Source: Notolepis coatsorum (Eukaryota; Chordata; Actinopteri; Aulopiformes; Paralepididae). From it: 64,000 bases of DNA. The DNA is taken from assembly GCA_963971535.1 (NCBI GenBank), contig OZ020589.1, positions 71,332,843 through 71,396,842 of the forward strand, in the 5' to 3' direction. Position 1 is the stretch's first letter. Each line of letters begins with the position of its first letter. Under the pieces are notes generated by a model, which saw nothing but the letters and a program-made list of their open reading frames with translations, did not search any database and was not told the origin of the DNA. Both the position numbers and the translations under genes were made by a program. Shown piece after piece: positions 53,887 through 64,000 of the stretch.

Positions 53887-55531
53887 AGAGGTATTGTTGT
53901 GAAGGGCCAGATTAAACTGAATATATATATGTATCGTTTGATATACCTTGTATATTATTTATATATATACACGGAATATCCCTTTACCTGCGTACAGACC
54001 AGAGTAATATTCGCTCTCCTATTGGACAGCGCCCCAGGCGCCAACGCACAAGCCCCCAACGGCAAGTTCAAAGACAACTCCGGGCATGTCAGAATAGAAT
54101 GTTAAAGTGTCAGAGTTTAATGCAGTAACGTTGAGTTCGACTTAATCTAATGTGAAGTAATAGTCGATCATTTATTGTATATCGTGCGGCCACAGTTCTT
54201 CCGTGTGTAGCATTACCCATCGGTTCGTCGTGTCTTTAGCTAGTGCACTTATCCAGGCTGTGTGACCTAAATACGTGCCCACACCCGAGGAGTCCTAGGC
54301 GAGAACCGTTGGACATGTACACAGGAGAATCGGCACCGGCGATTGCAGAACCATTCCTGGTTGGATTATATTGCTTTGGGACCGTGACTACCGGAGAAGA
54401 GCACCGTTGATTTCCACTGTCGTTTGGGATTCAACCTCGTGAGGATTACCACTCGGGCCTGCCTCGTGGAAGGGGCTGGCTAGCTGTCGTCAATGCTGTC
54501 GAGCATCTTGGATTACAACTATTGCTTTTGTCTGCTGATCAAGGGAGTACAAGCACCGACTCCTGTACCTGGAGCCTCTTTATTCCTCGTTGACTCAGAC
54601 GGAGTACCCGAACATTCCTCTACCCATTGTCTCCAGTTGGTACCGGTGTTGCCCTATATAATTGCTACTATACAACAGGTGGCGTCAGCTTAGACCCATC
54701 ATAGTATTCCTACTATCCTTAGTGACTTATGCTCTTGACTGACTTTACGTATATTCTTCGCCATACAAGCGCGACCCTAATTCTCAATCTGTAACCTAAC
54801 GTTGCCTAATAATAATAAATTACCCTCCAATAGAATTTCTGTGTCAATGCCGTGTTCTTGTGAGTGTTCACCATCTATATTTGATGTACTGTTTGGCCAG
54901 TAATTTAAGTACATAACTAGCAGTGGTTTAATATATCACAATCTTTAATACAGTCAGGGTTTTGTAACCCCTCAGTTACAGGTATTGTAGAAAAATAAAT
55001 AAGCCACAAAGGCAACTCCTAAAAACAGAGTTTATATTGAAAACATAAAACAATAAACCTCCACCAAGGGAGTTTATGTGCAAAGGACAGTTCCAAAAGA
55101 ACACAAGAAAACACTCAGCCTATATAAAATAAAGTGTAAAATAAGCCAGTAGCCCAAAACAACAATGGCTACAAAGAAGGCTAAATGCTGAATAGGGCAG
55201 CGCTACACTTTAATATAATAAGCCTGACCAAAAGGATAGCCAACACAAGTAAATGAAAAAGCAGTTGACACTGCAAGCTCCAAACTTAAATAGACTCAGC
55301 TTTGCCATAGGCACAGCTGCACTGAATCAGGTGCAATCAAGCCCACACACCTGCCGACCCATGAGGCAATCAACCACAGAGGCCAGTGATTTACAGCTAT
55401 CCCTCACAGGAGACGAAATAGACAGCTGTCCCTCACAGAAAGGAAAAACAAAGCAAAAACCATGACACATTTAAAAGGCACTCAGTCACTTGATGGACAC
55501 ATCAACTCTTCCTACTGTATAACAATTTATC
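53887..55531. other. DNA without recognisable gene
   Basis: No convincing frames, RNA genes or element ends. A TAATAATAATAAATTACCC stretch near 54808 and the polarity of the 54100-54870 segment could suit an old LTR, but no TG..CA pair with a duplication was found. Confidence 0.3.
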
Positions 55532-55539
55532 CCCTAGAC

Positions 55540-56872
55540 CAGGAGTTCCCAACCTTTTTTCCCCCAGGGACCCCCAAACATCTCTGATGAAATTCCTGGA
55601 CCCCCCTCCTAATAAAATACCATAAAATACTTTTTTTTTGTCATTTTAATACTTTTTTTTGTCATTTTAATAACAAACTGCTTATACACAGGCATATGCA
55701 TCATAATTAGACCCACTATGCTTCTTTGACTTGTGCCTTCAATCAACAAATCTAATCTTGCACCATATGTATTTCAAAATTTTGGACAATATTCAAATCC
55801 TGTATTCATCCTCTCAAATCAGGCCCTAATGGTGAACGGTTTGCATTTATGTTGAATGAAGTAAGAATCCACTGCAGTAAAAATATCCTCACCTCGAGTG
55901 GTGGTAGTAAGGTTGACTGACATGAGAATGTCCTGCTTCAGATCCTCATTTTCGATATATTGCACATAAACGATGAGCACAGCCTCGTCTGCGACAGTTG
56001 TAGTTTCATCAAGTTGTATGGCAAATGGACCCTTTCTAAGCTTTTCTGACAGCTGCTGCTCGCAATCACTTGACATCTTATCAATTCGGTCTTTCACTAC
56101 ATTGTTCGAGAGTGGTACTGATTTTAGTTTATCCGCTACCTGTGGGCCGCACAGTTTCTAAACCATTTTGATGCAGGCTGGTTTGATGAGCTGCTGGCCA
56201 ATATTGTGCGGTTGAACACTCAAAAGGAGGCTTCGGTAGCCTTCTGTAAATCACTGCCACCCCTGCTCCACGCTACTCTAACATCAACAGGCTTGTTCGC
56301 CTTGAGAGACTGTTCTTTCCTCCGAAGAAAGTCCGGATCCTTCCCAACGGTTTCTGGGTGCTTAGACGCCTGATGTCTCTTCAGCTTGCTGGGCTTCAGG
56401 CTCGAGTTTGCCAACTTTTCTCCACAAATCACACACTCAGGTCGTTTGTCTGGTCCCTCAGTGAAGCCCATGGTGATGTAATTTTCGCGATTTGTTTGTC
56501 ACACATTTTCGCCTCTGGCGGCTGACTGCAGACGAGCCGAGAAAGTTAACTAGCGTGCTAGGCTAGCTACAGAAAGTGATACAGTCAACTGATTCGCGTT
56601 TTAGCGGCTACCCGGTAGCCTACTGTTAACGTTCAAAAATCATGTCTAGATGTTTATTTATTTATCTAGCGTGCTAGGCTAGCTACAGAAAGTGATACAG
56701 TCAACTGATTCGCGTTTTAGCGGCTACCCGGTAGCCTACTGTTAACGTTCAAAAATCATGTCTAGATGTTTATTTATTTATCTTTATTTTTTATTGTAGT
56801 GGAGAGACTATTCATGCTTCTGATGATAAAAATATGCTAATTAAATATTTCTCTGAAAAAGAGGAATCACTG
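55540..56872 (-). mobile_element. hAT element with ZBED-like transposase relic
   Basis: Left end CAGGAGTTCCCAACC (55540); the right end, reversed, begins CAGTGATTCCTC (56872). The 8-bp TSD CCCTAGAC is perfect at 55532-55539 and 56873-56880. Transposase remnants lie on the minus strand at 55819-56471. A 115-bp block (CTAGCGTGCTAGGCTAGCTA and on) is tandemly duplicated at about 56550-56780, in the 5' leader. Confidence 0.88.
55819..56471 (-). pseudogene. hAT (ZBED-like) transposase pseudogene
   Basis: Starts MGFTEGPDKRPECVICGEKL at 56471, then SLKPSKLKRHQASKHPET: a BED finger with CxxC and H-x5-H spacing. After a deletion and stops (near 56160-56220) it continues GQQLIKPACIKMV, KSVPLSNNVVKDRIDKMSSD and RKGPFAIQLDETTTVADEAV (55819-56097), the first catalytic region with the conserved D of the hAT fold in QLDETT. 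It ends at 55819, so the catalytic middle and C-terminal dimerisation domain are missing. It resembles ZBED5/SCAND3-type hAT-Charlie proteins. Confidence 0.82.
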
Positions 56873-56935
56873 CCCTAGACCCCCCCCCCCCACCCCTCTC
56901 GCTCATTTGCTTTCCATCCCTCCCTCCTCCCTTTC

Positions 56936-56961
56936 TCTCTCTTTCTCTCTTTCTCTCTTTT

Positions 56962-57020
<59 letters not shown>

Positions 57021-57043
57021 CTTTCTTTCTCTTTCTTTCTGTT
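56936..57043. repeat. (TTTC)n microsatellite
   Basis: TTTCTTTC and CTCTTTCT runs of about 100 bases. Frames across it are artefacts (Lys/Arg/Glu or Ser/Phe/Leu). Confidence 0.93.
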
Positions 57044-57372
57044 TGATCACATCCCACTTATGATGCAGAACTCACAGAGAGGCGTTGTCGAGGGTCAGGG
57101 ATGTCATTTATACCTACACTATAATCCCTGCCCCAAACCCCACTCAGCCATCTTGCCTGCCTCTTCCCTCAACCATTCGAAAGATGGATGGTTCAACCCT
57201 CGAGTCACCCTTCAAAAAATGCACTACCAGTGACCGAAACTGACATCTCATTAAAAACATATAATTTTCATGTATTGTTCCAATCATTTTTCATTAATAT
57301 CATTATTAACTTCAGTCCTCACCATACATATCGAATATTTATTCATTTTCAGGATTTTAACCATTTCTTCAA

Positions 57373-57458
57373 TTAGGGTTAGGGTTAGGGTTGGGGTTAA
57401 GGTTAGGGTTAAGGGGGTTAGGGTTAGGGTTACCCTAACCCTAAATCTAACCCTAACC
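57373..57458. repeat. Interstitial telomeric repeats, head to head
   Basis: TTAGGG repeats (with TTGGGG, TTAAGG and TTAAGGGGG variants) run from 57373 to about 57431, then switch to CCCTAA repeats to 57458. The junction is at GGGTTACCCTAACC. Confidence 0.92.
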
Positions 57459-57509
57459 TGTCCAGTTCTGACACTAGGGTGAAACGTGTGACACTTGTTG
57501 TTCACAGGC

Positions 57510-58447
57510 TTAACACATTGGGCGCCATGCATTGTGCCCATCATTATGCCCTCTCTGCCACCGCTGTAAGCCTATGGAGATGTTTACCTTCTTTGCAGGG
57601 CTATAACTTTTTAAATATTATAGCTATATCTGCTTTACTATGGCCCATTCAACATCGGGTATCTATCGTTCCGGATGTGGGAACGTTATATTTCTTCATT
57701 CATACATTGTTGTGTTAATACCGTCGAGAATATAAGTATGTTTTTAAGCTTTTCTGCTGTAATTCCAAAAACGCTAGTTATAGGCCCTGAAGCATTATGA
57801 TAGATTATCGATTGGCGTTTCTTTCCTATACACGCTATATTAAAAAATTCAAATGTGTATGATCGGTATACATTATGCTTCATCATGCGTGAAGGAAAGG
57901 GGGGGGGGGTCGTTTATAATTCCTTGATCGTCGGTAACGGCTTTGTATGGGTTGATATATTGATCAGACTGATTGCAAACAAAGAAATGGACAATCAAGC
58001 TGAAAGTAACGTTAGTTTCCTCTTACCGTTCGCCGATGATATCCCAATTATTTGACGTCGATCTGCTAGATCCATTTCCGGTTTGTATGATGCAATAAAC
58101 GCTGAAATGATCGATTATTGCGTTTCGAAAGCGATCCAAATGCACTCGAGTGTGTATATTGATCCATGCCAAAATATATCTCTGGAGGAGGAATTTCCTC
58201 GATGCACCGATCGCCACTTCCGGTTTGGCGTGAGTGTAACTCGCCCGACCATCCACCAGGCGGTGGTATTGAGGCGTTGCAATATCAGAACAGGGTCCGG
58301 CTGTGATCCGGAAGGAGGCTGGATGAATTATGAATGCCATGGCGAAAAAATTTAATATTGATCCCAAACACGTGATACGCCGTTGTTGGCGTTCAACGCA
58401 TGGCGGGCAATAACGATTGACGCCGTTCTTGGCGCACAATGTGTTAA
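57510..58447. mobile_element. piggyBac MITE copy 5
   Basis: TTAA at 57510-57513 and 58444-58447. The left end reads TTAACACATTGGGCGCC and the complement of the right end TTAACACATTGTGCGCC. The right subterminal part repeats GGCGTTCAACGCATGGCGGG and GACGCCGTTCTTGGCGC. It shares CTTCTTTGCAGGGCTATAAC with copy 3. Non-coding. Confidence 0.82.
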
Positions 58448-58605
58448 TAGTGATTGTTTTAAAAAAACAAACATGGATTATTGTAATGTGAGTCCAAGAT
58501 GTGATACTGAGCAACTTTTTTGGCATATACAGTACATAAAATCTAGCCAACGCTATCCACAAACACACCTTAAAAAAAAGGCTTTTTGTCCAGTTTTGAC
58601 ACTAA

Positions 58606-59550
58606 AGGGCTCCGCACACGGCGGGCGATTTTAGCCAAGCGATGACTTTTTTTGCAAGCCGACCGACAGAATTGTATCGCCTCCATTGTTATGAATGAGA
58701 GAACCCACACGGCAGGAGATTTTGAAGCGACGGTCGTGCACCTATTTCTGTCGTCTGGCTAAATATCGCTTCAATCCTATTTTTTGAGGCGACACAGAAA
58801 GGACAATGAGGAAATAACATGACTTCTACTGGTGTATCATTTGTACACCATTAATGTATCAATACATTCATTGATCAATAACCTACGTATTATTACCATG
58901 CTACTTATGTTCATTATTATTAACAGGAACAATTTAAATAAATAACGTTAGTTTGAGAAGCTATAGTGGTCGCTTGTCATTAACTAATAAATGAACAATA
59001 CGCCACGATGCACCTACTAGTGTTTTTATACTCGGGTAACAAAATAAGTTGTGGGTGTTGACAGAGTTTAATGTCCAGGCTGCAGCTGATGTAGTTTGTA
59101 AGGTTTATTGTCCAAAGAAATGATGGTTGAGAACAGAACAGCGTCTTCCGTGAAAAAACATCCTCTCTCAGCAGGTGCATAACATTACTTGTCCAATCGG
59201 TGGTAATGAACGTATTGTAGCGATCAGTCATGCAGTAATGTCAGGAAGAATGAGAGGTTGTATTCGTATATATGGTGGTTTAATTCCAGCTCAATATGGG
59301 TTTTACAGGTTAATATTCCCTCGTAAAGCACAACACAGCTACGCTCGCTTCACAACAAACTAACATCCGGTCCGTCCTACTATATCTCCCTCCGGGGGGA
59401 AACAAGTAACCACACCCCCAGCTAGACAGAGCGACACATTATTATACCTGTGAACGGTCGGGTCTGGTGTGGGGGGCCAGGCGATTGTTATTGAGCGACA
59501 GACAATCGCATCGCCAGGCGACGTCGGTCGCCCGCCGTGTGCAGACCACT
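58606..59550. mobile_element. Second copy of the PIF/Harbinger-like element, inverted
   Basis: Ends AGGGCTCCGCACACGGCGGG and, reversed, AGTGGTCTGCACACGGCGGG. Internal landmarks (GGTGTATCATTTGTACACC, TTATTACCATGCTAC, CAGGCTGCAGCTGATGTAGT) match 33001-33996 in the opposite order. Flanks are TAA and TTA, not identical, so the target duplication is less clear than for the first copy. Confidence 0.7.
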
Positions 59551-59554
59551 TTAG

Positions 59555-60670
59555 GTGCCTCAAGGGTTAAGGGGCGGTGAGGAGTGATTCACATCCCTCC
59601 TACAGTGCAGGGTAAAGTGGGGTGGGTACTTAGTCATTTACCAGCTGCCAGGCTATTGTGGCGTTTACCTCCAGACCAGTTAATCAAGTACAGTATGTGT
59701 TCTGTTGGACCTAATAGACAGACAGCTCAATTACACCATTGATGACTTTATAAAAACAAAAAACAACTTAACTCTATTCTGTTCCGTGATAATCTGATGG
59801 AGTGATTGTCAGAGAGATGTGAATTGTGTTATGGCCACAAACGCTTCTCATTCAAGCAACGACTGTTGACAGTCTATAAATATATTATTTGTCCGTTCCT
59901 TTCCGCCAGGACCCCTTCCTCATTAATGTTTTATTCATCCACACCAATTACGGCAGACAATCCAGTCATGGGGCCTGACTGCTAATGACGTGGAGCATAA
60001 ATCCACACTGTCCGTCTGCATCACCAAGCTGATAAGGAGACCCCCCCCCCCCCCCCCACACACACACGCACGCACACACACGCACATGCACACTTTTCTT
60101 AAAGCAAGGGAAATTGACCTGATGGTTTGTTTGGAATGTGTTTTTTGAGCAAAATGGCCCTTACACGGGGGGAGGGGGGGCGTGATTAGGTTTGATTTGA
60201 TTTTCAATAACACCAGGTATTTCACGGCTTATGGCTCTTGGAGCATCCTCCTGACAGTGGGAAATCAAATTAATAAAGGCTAGCTTTATGTCCTGTGAAA
60301 TTAAATCTAGCTCATAGCCGTATATTTTATATCCCATTTGTTTTGCGGGCGTGACTTTATGCCATCTGCTGAAATATACAAATAAAAATGCACTTCTGCA
60401 CTTCTTCATTTCGTCTGCATGATTTTCTCTCATGATATATTCAGTGAGAAACACAGAGCTGCTAATGTTACGGTACAGTGGTGTTGTGTTGAGCTATGTG
60501 TGTGTGTGTGTGTGGGTCCTCTGAGAAGGCGTGGGCTGTGACATGTTTGTTGTTGTACCACTGTTGGTATGAGAGTTGTCGAGAAAGTAATTTGTTTTGG
60601 ATGAAAGTAATCAGATACCTGTCTCTGAGGTGTAACAAACCTGGTCTTTCTGGGGACTGTCCATAAGTCC
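59555..60670. other. DNA without recognisable gene
   Basis: Contains a poly(C) run and ACACGC repeats (60040-60090), a GT run near 60495 and short open frames without motifs. No element ends are identified. Confidence 0.3.
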
Positions 60671-60673
60671 TAT

Positions 60674-62067
60674 GGCCCATTATTCTGACAGCTCAATAGT
60701 CCAAAATATTTCCAATTGGACCAAAAGCCCAAAGCCTGACAGTCCATTATCCTGAAGACAAAACTCATAGGTCCAAAGTACTGTTGCCCCGATTCTTTTG
60801 ATTTAGTTAATTTGTAGACAATTCATTATCCACTTTTTTGCCCTTAATATTTCATGTATTTATGATGTGCAAACCAGGCTGTGTTGTTTCCTCAAAAACC
60901 AAGGTATGGCACAATTAAAACTCTTAAAATAAAGCCACACATCTCTCTCTCTCTCTTAACATGACAATACAAACCCATCTACTGTACATCTCTTCTCTCT
61001 CACATCCACAATGCCCAATGCCCAACTCAGCAGTGGAACGCCCTCTATCCATCTATTTTGGCACATATTTCAGCACCATGGACAGAGTGAGGAGATCTAA
61101 TTATCAGCAACTAACACACACACTCTAAATATTTACAGGCATTGGAGATCAAAAGTTTAACTAATGATACACATCACACCATGAAACACAATCAATGCCA
61201 CCAAAATGATTTAGTAAAAATTAAAGAGAGAAGGAAGAGAGTGAGAAACTGATGAGAGAAGAAAGAGAGAAGGTGTGTGAGGAGGCTTTGAAAGAAGGCG
61301 TGACAATGGGCGAGACAATCAGCCAATCAGAGTCGGGTGCTTAGACCCTGCGGTCAATAGGAGCAAATAGGAGAATATCATCAATTGAATCATCCCTTTG
61401 TTTTTGTTCTCCACCCATTTATTAAAAAATTCAAGGCAGCCAGGCTATAAATGCAACAGGATCTTATGTGCTTTCGCTGCATCCAGAGCCACACAAACAG
61501 TTATGCTGCTCATTTAAGTTATTATGATAAAACAGCAGCAGCTATTAATTAAGTATGATAGAAACGAAGACTGGGTCATTTTATTAATCTGCAAGTCATT
61601 AACATGCATAGAGAAGACACTTGTTTGAACACCCATTTGTTACCCACTAGAAATTATGTAATTCAATGCATTCCTTTATTTTGTGTACATTTTAGCCAAT
61701 GACTAATGATGATAATAGACTGCCACTCTCTGCTAAAATAGATAGGATGGAATGCGTTTTGACTTTCATTACATGCATTTCATGCAAACATTAGGCATTG
61801 TGAATTATGAACAATGCCACATGGTTTGCACGTCAAAACATATTAATCAAATATATTAAGGGCAAACAATATTAATAGTAAATATTAATGTGTATTGTGT
61901 GTGTATTTTCGGGATAATGAACTGTCGGACTAATGGGTTTCCTTTAACTATTCGGGGCATACTTTGGAACTATGGGCTTTGTTTTCAGGATAATGGACTA
62001 TCGGACCAATGGGCTTTTGGTCTAATGGGAAATTTTTCGTCCAATTGAGCTGTTGTTATAATGGGCC
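60674..62067. mobile_element. Foldback-type DNA element
   Basis: The left part (GGCCCATTATTCTGACAGCT and on) is inverted at the right (GAGCTGTTGTTATAATGGGC). A looser inverted similarity of about 100 bases continues inward, through phrases such as GGACCAAAAGCCCAAAG and CAATGGGCTTTTGGTC. The AT-rich interior has no recognisable coding sequence. Precise ends and target duplication could not be fixed. Confidence 0.5.
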
Positions 62068-62257
62068 GTTGGAATTTTGGCATGGCACTGTTTTTCTATC
62101 TCCTCCTCTCTGAGGACAGATAGAGGTTAAAAAGAATGAGGAAACGCGCAAGTTTGAATGTTGTTTGTAAAGTTTGTAGGCGAGCTAGGTGTAGGGTGAC
62201 CAGATCCCAATAAACCAAATGTGGGACAAAGGGTATGTTTGTGAGGGACAATGTGGG

Positions 62258-62290
<33 letters not shown>

Positions 62291-62819
62291 AGTGCAGCCC
62301 CCTCCCCTTTTTTTGGTGGACTGTCCCTGTTGCGTCTATGCTTTTACAAACGCGTTCGTGTTTCCGGGTTCCCATTTTGCGCTCTGATTGGCCACTGACC
62401 TACGCTAGTACGCCCCCCTCCTAGCTGCTAGGGTGAAGGGACTTGGCTTGGCTGGGAGGCTGGTGGTGGAGGGAGAGGGAGGAGGCGTGGGGTGGGCTGT
62501 CATCTTTCAAATATATTTGTAGCTAAACAATTATATTTTATTTATTAGCCTATTCTTAATAATTCGTTATTAGCCTAGCTAACTCCGTATTATCTTGGCT
62601 TACCTGCAGTGGACGCGTGCATGGAGATGGAACACTGAGCAAAGCAGTCGAAAACGGCGCATTTCTGGAGACTAATGTTATGTTTTGACAACAGATGTTT
62701 TGACAAATTGCTTGTATTGCCACCCATACTTGCAAATGTTTTATTGCACTTGTGGCAACGTGCGTTGTCGGCATCAACTTTCGTAAAGTGTACACAGACT
62801 TTCGTTTTGTTCTCTCCGC

Positions 62820-62826
62820 CATGATG

Positions 62827-62897
<71 letters not shown>
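62820..62897. repeat. (TAA)n microsatellite
   Basis: A run of about 25 ATA/TAA units, with further runs at 62939-62955, 63040-63078 and 63148-63170. All sit between the inverted BED exons. Confidence 0.93.
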
Positions 62898-62900
<3 letters not shown>

Positions 62901-63041
62901 GGCAGAGCTCGGTCTGTGCTCATTGTTCTCTCCGACATGATAATAATAATAATAATGAGCGCAGAGCTCGGTCTGTGTCCACAGCGCTTGAAGCGCTGAG
63001 GACACAGACCGAGCTCTGCGCTCATTGTTCTCTCCGCCATG

Positions 63042-63082
<41 letters not shown>

Positions 63083-63189
63083 CGCAGAGCTCGGTCTGTG
63101 TCCTCAGCGCTTGAAGTGCTGAGGACACAGACCGAGCTCTGCGCTCATTATTATTATTATTATTATTATCATGGCGGAGAGAACAAAAC

Positions 63190-63300
63190 GAAGACAACGC
63201 ACGTTGCCACAAGTGCAATAAAACATTTGCAAGTATGGGTGGCAATACAAGCAATTTGTCAAAACATCTGTTGTCAAAACATAACATTAGTCTCCAGAAA
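63190..63300 (+). pseudogene. BED zinc-finger exon relic of a hAT transposase (plus copy)
   Basis: The frame reads CHKCNKTFASMGGNTSNLSK and then HLLSKHNISLQ, a CxxC and H-x5-H BED finger with the typical NTSNLxKHL core. An ATGGCGGAGAGAACAAAACG start context lies just before it (63172). A near-identical minus-strand copy is at about 62645-62760. The rest of the transposase is absent. Confidence 0.7.
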
Positions 63301-63592
63301 TGCGCCATTGGTTGTTGTCATGTCGCCTGGATGCCCAGGATGCGGTGTCACTCGCGGTCAGATGCTAGTAACGTTACGCGACGCATAGAGGTTCTTTCAC
63401 ATTGGCTGGGGGGGGGCGTTAGCGCGGATGACAACCAATCATGCGGGACATGGTCTCAATATGCGTGACGCGTGAAAGGAGACAGAAATGCTGTACAATC
63501 ACGCGCAATGCGTGACGTCTGGTCACCCTAGCTAGGTGTGTGTGTGATTAAGACCCAGACAGCCCAATTAAGGGTTAGAGAGCTCTAGAGCA

Positions 63593-64000
63593 GACCTGGG
63601 CATTGTACGGCCCGCGAGATGATTCTGACTGGCCCGCGAAAGATTACATGATAATAATAAAAAAAAAAATATATATATATATATTCTTTTTAATAATTTT
63701 TTTTCTTTTACTTTTTTCTTTTCATGTCAACGTTCACACGCACAATATATGCTTACCTAGGATTTGACTTGATTCAACAACAAAGCAGTCGGGGCAAGCC
63801 GAAAACGGTCGAAAGTGTGGTTATTTGAAGTTTGGATTTTTTTTTTCACAACTGAGGTAGGTAGATAAAATTTTTAGAGACTAAAGTACAGAAAAAAGGT
63901 ACCGTTGGGTACCGGTATCGATTCACAGGTACTGGTACCGTATCGGTTCAAATGTGAACGGTACCCATCCCTACTGAACACACAACTGCAGGGCAAGGGC
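63593..64000. other. Partial hAT-like end and other transposon debris at the window edge
   Basis: CAGACCTGGGCATTGTACGG followed by CCCGCGAG at 63593 looks like a hAT-Charlie end. A GGTACCG-rich stretch (63897-63975) ending in CGGTACCCATCCCTA looks like the end of another DNA transposon. The partners, if any, lie beyond the window. Confidence 0.4.

Larger units (their letters stand above)
62192..63530 (+). mobile_element. hAT element with duplicated inverted BED exon
   Basis: Ends TAGGGTGACCAGA (62192) and its complement (63530). The 8-bp TSD GCTAGGTG is perfect at 62184-62191 and 63531-63538. Inside, 62640-62822 is the inverse of 63172-63305, and each carries the same zinc-finger coding sequence. 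Between them lie TAA repeats and inverted GAGCGCAGAGCTCGGTCTGT units. A poly(C) run is at 62259-62290. Confidence 0.88.

Noticed and set aside
53887..54900. Solo LTR
   Set aside because: An AATAAA-like signal and suitable length were noted, but no TG..CA ends with a flanking duplication could be found.
62556..63308. A 250-residue minus-strand frame
   Set aside because: Most of it is poly-Ile, poly-Tyr or poly-Asn from TAA repeats. The only meaningful parts are the BED-finger remnants, which lie in other frames.

Overview
The window reads as accessory, repeat-dense DNA of a vertebrate nuclear genome, most likely a teleost fish. The evidence is spliced transposase genes with GT/AG introns, tRNA-derived SINEs with poly(A) tails and target-site duplications (TSDs), an L2-type LINE tail (core GTCGCTTTGGATAAAAGCGT) of the kind common in fish, many hAT and piggyBac DNA transposons, and long microsatellites and minisatellites. 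I found no convincing host protein-coding gene. Nearly every open frame that can be interpreted belongs to a transposable element.

Layout. 1-7.07 kb: degenerate piggyBac pieces, a SINE, and a piggyBac transposase gene on the minus strand. The gene has six inferred exons, all joined in phase 1, and its 5' element terminus is at about 7068. Its second intron carries a hAT element and a large palindrome. 7.9-12.3 kb: a decayed hAT-like copy filled with a 1-kb minisatellite, a cluster of GGTATTCCCGGTAAC-like motifs, a LINE fragment and a perfect 184-bp hairpin MITE. 16.0-24.7 kb: a nest holding two TTAA-bounded piggyBac MITEs, a LINE fragment, a hAT with a BED zinc-finger exon and a short LTR element. 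24.9-27.9 kb: LINE 3' halves.

28.67-36.49 kb: a nested stack. An outer hAT-like element contains an inner hAT (which itself contains an inverted pair of LINE ends) and a Tx1/L1-like LINE whose reverse transcriptase is split by a 996-bp DNA transposon. 36.9-38.0 kb: a SINE and minisatellites. 38.33-43.41 kb: a 4.8-kb segment bounded by a perfect 38-bp inverted repeat, holding two 5S rRNA-derived sequences, next to a 290-bp foldback with the same core terminus and a short ORF. 44.4-45.6 kb: LINE tails. 45.7-47.6 kb: an ORF1-only LINE with a perfect 14-bp TSD. 48.3-49.8 kb: a piggyBac MITE carrying a full-length SINE. 49.9-51.06 kb: a LINE split by a small TTAA MITE. 52.9-53.9 and 57.5-58.4 kb: more piggyBac MITEs. 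55.5-56.9 kb: a hAT with a ZBED-like transposase pseudogene. 57.4 kb: head-to-head telomeric repeats. 58.6-59.6 kb: second copy of the LINE-splitting transposon. 62.2-63.5 kb: a hAT with a duplicated, inverted BED exon.

How the parts relate. The terminal sequence of the piggyBac transposase element (TTAACACTTTAACTGCC) and its subterminal motif closely match the TTAA MITEs in the same window, so the window seems to hold both a (now frameshifted) source and its non-autonomous derivatives. Insertion order can be read in several places because paralogous empty sites, or interrupted reading frames that resume exactly, lie nearby. All assignments rest on reading the sequence; no database search was run.
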